Shown here in pieces: positions 8,582 through 16,581 of a DNA stretch of 64,000 bases. How positions within the stretch are numbered: the stretch's first letter is position 1; each line of letters starts with the position of its first letter. This stretch comes from JBALVT01 sp036960305 (GTDB taxonomy: Bacteria; Pseudomonadota; Gammaproteobacteria; Pseudomonadales; Halieaceae), in NCBI GenBank assembly GCA_036960305.1, contig JBALWA010000017.1, positions 1 to 64,000 on the forward strand, read 5' to 3'. The notes below the pieces were generated by a model. It saw only the letters and a program-made list of their open reading frames with translations. It made no database searches and was not told the origin of the DNA. The position numbers and the translations under genes are program-made.

Positions 8582-9394
8582 TTATCTAAAACTGTTAACG
8601 TAATGTTGAATCAATTGCCCTGAAATAGACGATACAGGCGGGATCATGGGCAGGTCCCGATAATGAAACCACTGGGCATCCGCTATCTCTTCCATATCAC
8701 AGACGATATCCCCGCCCGCATACTCGGCGAAGTAGCCCAGCATCAACTGGCTGGGGAAGGGCCATGACTGGGACTGGAAGTAGCGAATATTGGCCACTTC
8801 GACGCCCACTTCTTCCCGTACTTCCCGCACGAGCGTTTCCTCGGCAGACTCCCCGGCCTCGATGAAGCCGGCCAGCGTACTGTACATGGGACGTGGAAAG
8901 TTCGCATTGCGAGCCAACAACATCTCCTCGCCCCGGGTAATCAACACAATAATGCAGGGGGCGATACGCGGGTAATTGATCGTGCCGCAGGGGTCGCAAC
9001 ACATTGCTCGCTCATCGATATCCATGCGCATGGCGGCACCACAGCGACCACAGTGTTGATGGTCTCGTTCCCAGGCCAATAATTGTGATGCCCGTCCCGC
9101 CAGCGCAAAAAGTTGCTCGTCTATCCTTCCCAGCACCTGATACAGGTTGCCACGCTGGTAAACCATCGGGTCCAACTCATCGGCCGGCTCTATCTCTACT
9201 GCGAAACAGGCCTGGTCACGCCAAAAACCCAGGAACAGCCTTTGTCGTTCCTGCCAACCCGCTATTTCAAGCTGCCGCCGGTCGATCATGCAGGGCTCGG
9301 CTTGGCGCATATCGGAGACCAGCTCGCCTCGCTGAAATACGATATGCACTCCCCCTTCGTACGAGGTAGGCGGCTTGTTTGAAGGCTGAAACAT
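8582..9394 (-). CDS. nudC: NADH pyrophosphatase NudC
   Basis: A 270-residue Nudix hydrolase that splits NADH to NMNH and AMP; the E. coli enzyme also removes NAD caps from RNA. A zinc ribbon is formed by C115, C118, C133 (or C132) and C136. The Nudix box GX5EX7REUXEEXGU is complete at residues 176-198. The NADH-specific motif SQSWPFPSQ follows at 208-216, which separates NudC from other Nudix enzymes. I start it at ATG 9394 (MFQPSN), which has GGAG just upstream; the frame is open 113 codons further, but that stretch looks unrelated. It is the first gene of the nudC-sohB pair and divergent from nhaB. Confidence 0.93.
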   Translation of the reverse strand: MFQPSNKPPTSYEGGVHIVFQRGELVSDMRQAEPCMIDRRQLEIAGWQERQRLFLGFWRDQACFAVEIEPADELDPMVYQRGNLYQVLGRIDEQLFALAGRASQLLAWERDHQHCGRCGAAMRMDIDERAMCCDPCGTINYPRIAPCIIVLITRGEEMLLARNANFPRPMYSTLAGFIEAGESAEETLVREVREEVGVEVANIRYFQSQSWPFPSQLMLGYFAEYAGGDIVCDMEEIADAQWFHYRDLPMIPPVSSISGQLIQHYVNSFR

Positions 9395-9563
9395 GCGCTC
9401 TCCAGTGGATTGGGCAAAATGACCGGCTATAGTATGCCCAGCTATGGCCCCGAGCAAGGCGCGATAGGCCACTGAGGCGAAAAAAAAATTGTTGCTCAAG
9501 TCTACGAACGTGGCTTCGATTCCCGTAGAATGCCCTACTTTAAAGTATAAAAAATCTGGTGAT

Positions 9564-11075
9564 ATGAACATGAATGAAACCCTTACAAGTTCGCTTTGGA
9601 AGAATTTTCTCGGGTCGTCACCGTCCTGGTATAAACAAACCATCATCTGTTTCCTGGTACTGAATCCCTTATTCCTTTTTGTTTTCGGGCCTTTTGTCAC
9701 AGGCTGGATCATTATCGGCGAGTTCATCTTCACCCTCGCACTGGCGCTGCGCTGCTATCCCCTGCAGCCCGGTGGCTTACTGGCAATTGAAGCCGTTTTG
9801 ATGGGAATGACATCGCCCGATATGGTGTATCAGGAAACCCTCGCAAACTTTGAGGTTATCCTGTTGTTGATGTTCATGGTTGCCGGCATCTACTTCATGA
9901 AGGAGTTGCTGTTATTTCTCTTTACCCGCATTTTACTTGGGGTTAAATCCAAAGCGGTTCTCTCACTCCTGTTCTCTCTGCTGGCTGCCGTTTTATCAGC
10001 GTTTCTCGATGCATTGACCGTAACGGCGGTTTTAATCAGTGTGGGCATCGGCTTTTATTCGGTTTATCACAAAGTGGCCTCGGGCAAGAAGCTCACGCAG
10101 GAGGACCACGACCACTCGGATGACCAGCAGGTTACCGAGAATCACCGGGAGGACCTGGAACAGTTTCGTGCGTTCCTGCGCAGTCTGTTAATGCACGGGG
10201 CGGTGGGCACAGCGCTTGGCGGCGTTTGCACATTGGTCGGTGAACCCCAGAACCTACTCATCGCCACAGTGGCAGGCTGGGACTTCATTACGTTTGCGAC
10301 CATCATGGCACCGATAACGGGCCCTGTGCTGGTTTGCGGTTTGATAACCTGTTATGTGCTGGAAAAAACGCGCACTTTTGGTTACGGCGCTGAAATTCCT
10401 GCGGATGTAAGGGTCGTACTGGAGGAGTTCCAGAGCAAGGAAGAGGCGTCTCGCACTCCTCGTGCCATCGCGCGCCTCTGGGTACAGGCTATTGTCGCAG
10501 TACTGTTGGTCGCTGGGTTGGCGATGCACCTGGCATCCGTGGGGCTTATTGGCCTGATGGTCATTGTACTGCTCACCGCGTTCAATGGTGTCGTAGAAGA
10601 ACATCAGCTGGGTCATGCATTTGAGGAGGCACTGCCCTTCACCGCCCTGCTAGTGGTATTTTTTGCCATCGTCGCGATGATCCACGACCAGCACTTGTTC
10701 AGTCCTGTCATCAACTATGTACTGGCGCTGGATGCCGATATAAGACCCGCCATGTTCTTCATAGCGAACGGCGTATTGTCCATGATTAGCGACAATGTCT
10801 TTGTGGCCACGGTATACATTAATGAAGTCAAAACGGCGTTGGATGCCGGCACAATTAATCGCCAGGAGTTTGATGCCCTGGCGGTGGCAATCAACACGGG
10901 CACCAATTTGCCCAGTGTCGCTACGCCGAACGGTCAGGCAGCCTTCCTGTTCTTATTGACATCCGCTGTGGCCCCATTGGTGCGTCTTTCTTACGGGCGC
11001 ATGGTCATCATGGCCCTGCCCTATACCTTTGTCATGGGCGGGGTAGGCTTACTATGCGTGAGCCTGTTTTTCTAG
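9564..11075 (+). CDS. nhaB: NhaB Na+/H+ antiporter
   Basis: A 503-residue NhaB, a low-pH-active inner-membrane Na+/H+ exchanger unrelated in sequence to NhaD. It matches E. coli NhaB from the first residues (LWKNFLGSSPSWYK) through ALRCYPLQPGGLLAIEAV, FLDALTVTAVLISV, VGEPQNLLIA and VAINTGTNLPSVATPNGQAA. It ends slightly earlier than E. coli NhaB. ATG 9564 and ATG 9570 are both possible starts; GGTGAT lies closer to the ideal distance from 9570. The upstream open frame from 9489 does not resemble NhaB. Its stop overlaps the dnaQ stop on the other strand through a shared CTAG. Confidence 0.94.
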   Translation: MNMNETLTSSLWKNFLGSSPSWYKQTIICFLVLNPLFLFVFGPFVTGWIIIGEFIFTLALALRCYPLQPGGLLAIEAVLMGMTSPDMVYQETLANFEVILLLMFMVAGIYFMKELLLFLFTRILLGVKSKAVLSLLFSLLAAVLSAFLDALTVTAVLISVGIGFYSVYHKVASGKKLTQEDHDHSDDQQVTENHREDLEQFRAFLRSLLMHGAVGTALGGVCTLVGEPQNLLIATVAGWDFITFATIMAPITGPVLVCGLITCYVLEKTRTFGYGAEIPADVRVVLEEFQSKEEASRTPRAIARLWVQAIVAVLLVAGLAMHLASVGLIGLMVIVLLTAFNGVVEEHQLGHAFEEALPFTALLVVFFAIVAMIHDQHLFSPVINYVLALDADIRPAMFFIANGVLSMISDNVFVATVYINEVKTALDAGTINRQEFDALAVAINTGTNLPSVATPNGQAAFLFLLTSAVAPLVRLSYGRMVIMALPYTFVMGGVGLLCVSLFF

Positions 11076-11788
11076 GGTAGATCGCGCCATAACACAGGGC
11101 CGCCACTCTGCCCGGCAATGACATCCAGTACCGCCTCGTGGGCCCTGGTCTCTTCCTCGGTTGCCTGTATCACCGGCAACGCTTGTCGGGTGGCTGACAA
11201 CCTGCGTATCTGCTCAGCGCCAGTACCACCCTCCCCCTGATTCGCACTGTCAGAGAGTTGCAGCATCGTCTGCCCGCCGGTCATTGTCAGATAGACATCG
11301 GCCAGAATTTCGGCATCCAATAAGGCGCCGTGCAACTCGCGCCCGGAGTTATCTACCCCGTAACGCTGGCACAATGCATCCAGGCTATTGCGCTGCCCCG
11401 GGTGTTTGCGCCTTGCCATAATCAGCGTGTCTATCACGCTGCTGGCATCTTCAAGCGGAAGGTAGCCCCGTTCCAGACGCTGAAGCTCACTGTCTAAAAA
11501 ACCAATGTCGAAAGGCGCGTTGTGAATAATAAGTTCACCGCCTGCGACAAAGTCCACGAAGTCCTGTGCAATCCGATTAAATACGGGTTTGTCTTTTAGG
11601 AAGTCATTGGTAATACCGTGCACTTCCATCGCACCCTGGTCTACTTCCCGTTCCGGATTAATGTAGCAGTGGTAATGGCTACCAGTGAGCTTGCGATTAA
11701 CCAGCTCAACACAACCAATTTCAATTATTCTGTGACCCTGGCTAACTTCCAGGCCGGTGGTCTCGGTATCAAGTACTATTTGTCTCAA
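11072..11788 (-). CDS. dnaQ: DNA polymerase III epsilon subunit (3'-5' proofreading exonuclease)
   Basis: A 238-residue DnaQ, the proofreading subunit of the replicative polymerase core. Exonuclease motif I (VLDTETTGLE, with D7 and E9) is at the extreme N-terminus. HNAPFDIGFLDSEL is motif II and HGALLDAEILADVYL motif III. The C-terminal tail, which binds the alpha subunit in E. coli, is present but divergent. The start appears to be TTG 11788, with AGGA six bases upstream; E. coli DnaQ begins only a few residues earlier relative to the same motif. It lies 30 bases downstream of rnhA on the same strand, a classic pairing. Confidence 0.94.
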   Translation of the reverse strand: MRQIVLDTETTGLEVSQGHRIIEIGCVELVNRKLTGSHYHCYINPEREVDQGAMEVHGITNDFLKDKPVFNRIAQDFVDFVAGGELIIHNAPFDIGFLDSELQRLERGYLPLEDASSVIDTLIMARRKHPGQRNSLDALCQRYGVDNSGRELHGALLDAEILADVYLTMTGGQTMLQLSDSANQGEGGTGAEQIRRLSATRQALPVIQATEEETRAHEAVLDVIAGQSGGPVLWRDLP

Positions 11789-11818
11789 GGGGATTCCTAT
11801 CGATTACTAACAATCAAA

Positions 11819-12253
11819 TTACGCCAGTTCGTCTATACCGCGGTTCGCCAAATCATCGGCTATCTCATTCTCCCGGTGGCCGCTGTGGCCTTTAACCCAG
11901 CACCACTCGACCTGATGCCGCTGGTTCTGCTCGTCCAACGCCTTCCATAGATCAGCGTTTTTTACCGGCTTGCGTGCGGCGGTTTTCCAGTTCTTTTTTT
12001 TCCACCCCGGCAGCCACTGGGTAATACCTTTTTGCACGTACACGGAGTCTGTGGTCAAAGTCACCTCACAGCGCTCACTCAAGGCTTTCAAGCCTTCAAT
12101 CGCCGCCTGTAGCTCCATACGATTATTAGTCGATTCAGGTTCCCCGCCATACAGCTCTCTTTCTTTACCCTGAAACCGGAGCAATGCACCCCAACCCCCG
12201 GGGCCCGGATTTCCTCGACAGGCACCATCCGTAAATATTTCAACGTGTTTCAA
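11819..12253 (-). CDS. rnhA: Ribonuclease HI
   Basis: A 144-residue RNase HI, which removes RNA from RNA-DNA hybrids such as R-loops and primers. All acidic catalytic residues are in place: D in FTDGACRGNPGPGGWG, E in ESTNNRMELQAAIEGL, D in TTDSVYVQKGI, and the last D in ENEIADDLANRG. The WCWVKGHSGH substrate-handling region is intact. The start is TTG 12253, overlapping the TGA of the methyltransferase gene upstream within TTGA, which implies translational coupling. GGAG lies about ten bases upstream. Confidence 0.95.
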   Translation of the reverse strand: MKHVEIFTDGACRGNPGPGGWGALLRFQGKERELYGGEPESTNNRMELQAAIEGLKALSERCEVTLTTDSVYVQKGITQWLPGWKKKNWKTAARKPVKNADLWKALDEQNQRHQVEWCWVKGHSGHRENEIADDLANRGIDELA

Positions 12254-13041
12254 GCGGCGACTTCTCCTGGGCTAACTTTGTGGACAGAGGGCGCGGGGCT
12301 GGGCACGCTGCGAGGCTTCGGCACTGCCAGGTCGATGAGGCGTTCGCCGCTGGCCAATAGTCGCCTGCGTGGTCGATTCATGCCGATGGTCTGTTTAACC
12401 GCATGCAATATATAAAGCCCGCCTACCGGGGCATTATGCGCCTTGAACCACGTATCACAGCGAATCATCAGATCCCGTAGTTTACCGCTACCCAACGGTG
12501 GAACTGCATACAGATAACTGCTGCGCTGAACTTCGCAGCCCAGCAGATGCAGCCAGTCGGTCACTCGACCGGCTGACACCGGATAATGATGATGCCACAT
12601 GGAGCGCCGAGAGAGTCCCTTGGCATAAGCCATACCTCCCAAAGCGCTGTAGGGGTTAAAACCGATAATCATCAATTGGCCCTGGGGCGCCAGCACCCGC
12701 TGCATCTCGCGCAGTACCTGATGGGGGTTCTCCGCGAATTCCAGACTATGGTGCGCAATGAGAATATCGATACTATCGCTCTCCAGCGGCAGTTCATCGC
12801 TCTGTGTAACCAGGCCAATGCCATTGCCGGCTTTTTCGGCAGCGTAAACACGGTGGTTGATATGGCTGTGCTCAAACAGTGGGTGCTGCCGGGTAACGCC
12901 AAGTTGCAAGACATGGTAGCCAAAAGCGGTATCCAGCGTAGTTTCAAGACTATTTCTAATATTTTCAAGAAGATAGTGGCCATTAGTACGTGAGTACCAA
13001 GCCTCAAGGTCGAGGAGAATATCGCTGTTATCGGTTATCAT
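12250..13041 (-). CDS. YafS-like SAM-dependent methyltransferase
   Basis: A 263-residue class I methyltransferase of unknown substrate. A weak motif I (HVLQLGV) is followed by the methyltransferase-11 phrases LPLESDSIDILIAHHSLEFA and VLREMQRVLAPQGQLMIIGF. Its position immediately upstream of rnhA and dnaQ, overlapping rnhA, is that of yafS in E. coli and its homologues in Pseudomonas. The C-terminal 40 residues are Pro/Arg-rich and low complexity. The ATG at 13041 lacks a clear ribosome site. In many relatives gloB lies next door; here it is absent. Confidence 0.8.
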   Translation of the reverse strand: MITDNSDILLDLEAWYSRTNGHYLLENIRNSLETTLDTAFGYHVLQLGVTRQHPLFEHSHINHRVYAAEKAGNGIGLVTQSDELPLESDSIDILIAHHSLEFAENPHQVLREMQRVLAPQGQLMIIGFNPYSALGGMAYAKGLSRRSMWHHHYPVSAGRVTDWLHLLGCEVQRSSYLYAVPPLGSGKLRDLMIRCDTWFKAHNAPVGGLYILHAVKQTIGMNRPRRRLLASGERLIDLAVPKPRSVPSPAPSVHKVSPGEVAA

Positions 13042-13233
13042 TCAAGCTGTTTTCGCAAATTAGTGATCTTTGAGCGTCTAATCGTATATTACTGCATTTT
13101 TTTGCTCTCAGCCGAACAAAAGACTGGTATCCTTCTAAAAGATTCACGCCAAATGGCAAAAAGAATACCCACTAGAGGTATCTGGCACATTGGGCCCGCG
13201 CAACACACTATTTCGACAATATAGATATATTTC

Positions 13234-14580
13234 ATGAAGTTAAAGACACTACTTGTAACTGTTTCTACCACAGTATTCCTTTGGGGCTGCCAGACTATCG
13301 GCACGGACTACTCTCCGGACGAGGCTGTAGAAAACACTGCAACGACTGAGGATGCCAGTGTCTCGCCTGAGCAACCCACTGTGACTGCGGCAGTTGAGCC
13401 TGTAGTAATAGAAGCAGACCTGTGGGTCCGAATTCGCGATCAACTAAGCTTTCACACGATAGAGCACAAATCAGTTATCGAAGCGCGACAGCACTATATG
13501 CGGCAGGATCAGTATGTCCCCGTAGTATCTGCGCGCGCAGCACCCTACCTGCACTACATCGTAGAAGAGGTCGAAAAACGGGGCATGCCGATTGAAATCG
13601 CCTTGCTACCTATTATCGAGAGCACCTACAGCCCCTTCGCCCTCTCCTCCCAACATGCAGCCGGTCTCTGGCAAATTATGCCCGCCACTGGAAAAGAACT
13701 GGGGTTAGAGCAAAACTGGTGGTATGACGGCAGGCGAGACTTGCGCGAGTCGACACGGGCAGCGCTGGATTTTCTTGAAGAATTACACAGAGACCTCGGT
13801 GAGGACTGGTTGCTGGCACTGGCGGCCTACAACTCCGGCAAAGGCCGTGTTTCCCGTGCCATGCGCGCCAACCGAAAAAAAGGCTTACCGACGGACTATT
13901 GGTCGCTGAAATTGCCCAGAGAGACCCAGCGCTATGTGCCCCGGCTTATCGCCATCAGTGGTTTTGTTGCCTTTCCGGAAATATGGGATGTGGAACTGAC
14001 GCCCATCGCCAATGAACCCGCCTTTGAGGTGGTCGACACAAATGGTCAGATCGAACTGTCAAAAGCGGCTGAACTCGCGCAAATTAGCCTCGTTGACCTG
14101 CGCGCCTATAACCCGGGACAGCTGCGCTGGGCGACGGCTCCAGAACAGGCACAGCAACTGCTCGTTCCCATCGGCGTGGGCGCGGGCCTGTCAGAGGCTG
14201 TAGCCCAGCTCTCACCGGAAGACCGGGTGCAGTGGCAGCGTTACCGTATTCGCAGCGGTGATAGCCTCAGCCGCATCGCCAGGAACTTTAAAACAGAAGT
14301 GGGCCTGCTACAGGAAGTCAATCATATCAAGGGGAGTCGGATTCGCGCCGGCGACACACTCATGATACCCCAGGGTAATGCCTGGGCATCCAGTTTGGCA
14401 CTGGCGGACACCGGAGAACTCACCCGACGCGGATACCGGGTCAGGCAGGGGGATTCCCTCTATCGCATAGCCGGAAAATTTAACGTATCTGTAGACCAGA
14501 TTATCTCCTGGAATTCCTTAAATCCTGACAGCTATCTTCAGCCAGGGCAGAAGCTCACACTCTTCGTCGGGGAATCCTAG
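13234..14580 (+). CDS. mltD: Membrane-bound lytic murein transglycosylase D
   Basis: A 448-residue lipoprotein that cleaves peptidoglycan glycan strands to 1,6-anhydro ends. The signal peptide ends in a lipobox (FLWGC), with C19 as the lipidated residue. An SLT family 1 domain follows, with the catalytic glutamate E129 (LLPIIESTYSP) and the phrases HAAGLWQIMPATGKELGL and LALAAYNSGKGRVSRA. Two LysM repeats (about residues 335-378 and 403-446) bind glycan. E. coli MltD has a comparable layout. It is divergent from the rnhA block and lies 13 bases ahead of rlmG. Confidence 0.94.
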   Translation: MKLKTLLVTVSTTVFLWGCQTIGTDYSPDEAVENTATTEDASVSPEQPTVTAAVEPVVIEADLWVRIRDQLSFHTIEHKSVIEARQHYMRQDQYVPVVSARAAPYLHYIVEEVEKRGMPIEIALLPIIESTYSPFALSSQHAAGLWQIMPATGKELGLEQNWWYDGRRDLRESTRAALDFLEELHRDLGEDWLLALAAYNSGKGRVSRAMRANRKKGLPTDYWSLKLPRETQRYVPRLIAISGFVAFPEIWDVELTPIANEPAFEVVDTNGQIELSKAAELAQISLVDLRAYNPGQLRWATAPEQAQQLLVPIGVGAGLSEAVAQLSPEDRVQWQRYRIRSGDSLSRIARNFKTEVGLLQEVNHIKGSRIRAGDTLMIPQGNAWASSLALADTGELTRRGYRVRQGDSLYRIAGKFNVSVDQIISWNSLNPDSYLQPGQKLTLFVGES

Positions 14581-14593
14581 GCGCTCCGCAAAC

Positions 14594-15700
14594 ATGCAAC
14601 TTGAAACAACTGCCGGTACATTCTCTCTGGAGCGCTACCCCGCCCGTAAACAAGAAAGCCTGCGCGCCTGGAACGCAGCAGACACACTACTCATAGAGCG
14701 CGTACTGACGGGTTGCCCAACCGGTTCGCTGTTGGCCGTCAACGATGACCAAGGCGCCTTATCAGTCGCACTCCAACCGACTGCCCTGTGGAGCGACTCA
14801 GCGCTCTCTGTAATAGCCACTGATGAGAATCTGCGCCGCAATAATCGCTCACCGGTACCAGTTATTCCCAGTACACAGTCGCCCACGGGACACTACGATA
14901 CGGTAGCAATCAAAGTTCCCAAACTGGGTACGTACTTCGAATACCAACTCTCACAGCTGGCTGCGACCCTGGCGCCGGGCACTTCAGTGCTGGCGGCAGG
15001 CATGGACAAGCACCTGTCATCTCGCACCGGCAGTTTACTGGAGCAGTATATTGGCCCTACCGAGCGGCACCGCGGTCGCTCGAAAGCCAGGGTGTTCACT
15101 GCCGTGCGAGACCAGCGCCCTGCGGCGTCCTACACCGGAGAGACTCAATATCACTGCGAGGCCCTGAATAGCGCGCTGCTCTCATTGGCCAATGTCTTCA
15201 GTCGAGAAAAAATGGATATCGGCAGCCGGTTCCTGATCGAGCATATGGGACAATTGGAACCGGCCTCCCATGTAATCGACCTGGCCTGTGGCAATGGCAT
15301 TCTGGGGCTGGTGGCCAAGGCCACTGGGTTGGGAAAATCGCTGGACTTTATCGATGAATCGGCCATGGCCGTTGAGTCCGCAAGACTCAATGCCGAGCAT
15401 CTCTATCCCGCTGCGAAAGACAGTTTGGGATTTCACCAGGGTGATGGCCTTCTAAAATTCCAGGGAAAACAAGCCGGGCTCATTCTCTGCAACCCGCCCT
15501 TTCACGCAAATCATACGGTTGAAGAGTACGTTGGTCGGCGCTTACTGGCACAGTGTGCAGATTATTTGGGAAACTCTGGTAAGCTTTGCCTGGTTGCCAA
15601 TCGCCACCTGCAGTACCTTCCCACGCTGAAGCGCGGATTTTCGCATGTGGACAAGCTCGCAGAAAACAGTAAATTTATCATCTGGCATGCACAAAAATAG
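14594..15700 (+). CDS. rlmG: 23S rRNA guanine-N2 methyltransferase RlmG-like
   Basis: A 368-residue tandem-domain methyltransferase of the RsmC/RlmG type. The N-terminal half is a degenerate methyltransferase fold. The C-terminal half holds the working SAM site: motif I LACGNGILG at about residues 230-238, the acidic IDESAMAVESARLNAEHL, and the base-N methylation motif NPPFH starting at N300. RlmG methylates G1835 of 23S rRNA in E. coli, while RsmC methylates 16S G1207. I favour RlmG because of the N-terminal ERYPARKQESLRAWNAAD pattern, but RsmC is the main alternative. Confidence 0.8.
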   Translation: MQLETTAGTFSLERYPARKQESLRAWNAADTLLIERVLTGCPTGSLLAVNDDQGALSVALQPTALWSDSALSVIATDENLRRNNRSPVPVIPSTQSPTGHYDTVAIKVPKLGTYFEYQLSQLAATLAPGTSVLAAGMDKHLSSRTGSLLEQYIGPTERHRGRSKARVFTAVRDQRPAASYTGETQYHCEALNSALLSLANVFSREKMDIGSRFLIEHMGQLEPASHVIDLACGNGILGLVAKATGLGKSLDFIDESAMAVESARLNAEHLYPAAKDSLGFHQGDGLLKFQGKQAGLILCNPPFHANHTVEEYVGRRLLAQCADYLGNSGKLCLVANRHLQYLPTLKRGFSHVDKLAENSKFIIWHAQK

Positions 15701-15711
15701 GAGTACATCCC

Positions 15712-16581
15712 GTGAAGTTTGTTCTATCCACGTCCTTTAGCGCGGTGTCTGATCTCACTGCAATCGCACCGGTTGCCGATACACATGGCTGGGAAGCAAT
15801 GTCGTTTTCCGACCACGTGGTGAACCCTGAAAACATTACCACACCCTACCCTTATACGGACGACGGCAGTCGACGCTGGCAGTCGTTTACGGATTGGCCC
15901 GACCCCTGGGTCATGATCGGCGCGCTCGCAGCTATTACCACGCGACTACGTTTTACCAACAATGTTTTCGTACTGCCTATGCGCAACCCCTACCTGGCTG
16001 CGAAAGCGATCAGTACCGCAGCAATCATTTCCAACAACCGGGTGACTCCGGCGATCGGCGTGGGTTGGTCAAGTGACGAGTTTGCGCTGATGCAACAGGA
16101 TTTCAAAACCCGGGGCAAACGCACCGACGAAATTATGCAAATATTACGTCTGCTGTGGAGCGGTGAAATGGTGGAGTACCATGGTAAACACTACCAGTTT
16201 GACCGTATGGAAATGAACCCTGCGCCCAGCGAATATATTCCTATCTGGGTAGGTGGTATTTCGGACCCAGCGATGAAACGCGCTGCACGCCTGGGTGACG
16301 GTTGGGTTAGCGACCTACAGACCAGTGATGAGATCATCGAATCTGTCGGACGAATTCAAGAATGGCGCAAGGAAGCGGGACGGGAAAACATGCCCTTTGA
16401 TGTGATGGCCACGCCGTCAGACGCTTTCACTGTAGACGGCTACAAACGCCTGCAAGATGCCGGCGTAACCCACATATTGACGATGCCCTGGCCGTTCTAC
16501 CATGGCGAAACAGATGATCTTGAGCAAAAAATCGACGGCGTAAAACGCTATGCCGACGACATCATCAGCCAGTTTTCCTAG
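15712..16581 (+). CDS. LLM-class flavin-dependent oxidoreductase (TIGR03619-like)
   Basis: A 289-residue luciferase-like monooxygenase family protein with a TIM-barrel fold. It shows SFSDHVVNPENITTPYPY near the N-terminus, TTRLRFTNNVFVLPMRNP, and the signature ISNNRVTPAIGVGWSSDEFA. The family is often labelled F420-dependent, but nothing here shows F420 is made, and FMN is as likely. The substrate is unknown. It starts at GTG 15712 with AGGAG eight bases upstream and lies 11 bases after rlmG, so it is probably co-transcribed. Its stop overlaps that of the helicase gene on the other strand through CTAG. Confidence 0.82.
   Translation: MKFVLSTSFSAVSDLTAIAPVADTHGWEAMSFSDHVVNPENITTPYPYTDDGSRRWQSFTDWPDPWVMIGALAAITTRLRFTNNVFVLPMRNPYLAAKAISTAAIISNNRVTPAIGVGWSSDEFALMQQDFKTRGKRTDEIMQILRLLWSGEMVEYHGKHYQFDRMEMNPAPSEYIPIWVGGISDPAMKRAARLGDGWVSDLQTSDEIIESVGRIQEWRKEAGRENMPFDVMATPSDAFTVDGYKRLQDAGVTHILTMPWPFYHGETDDLEQKIDGVKRYADDIISQFS

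Noticed and set aside
9395..9733. NudC extended by 113 residues
   Set aside because: The extension is unlike NudC, crosses the divergent nhaB start region, and the ATG at 9394 has its own GGAG.
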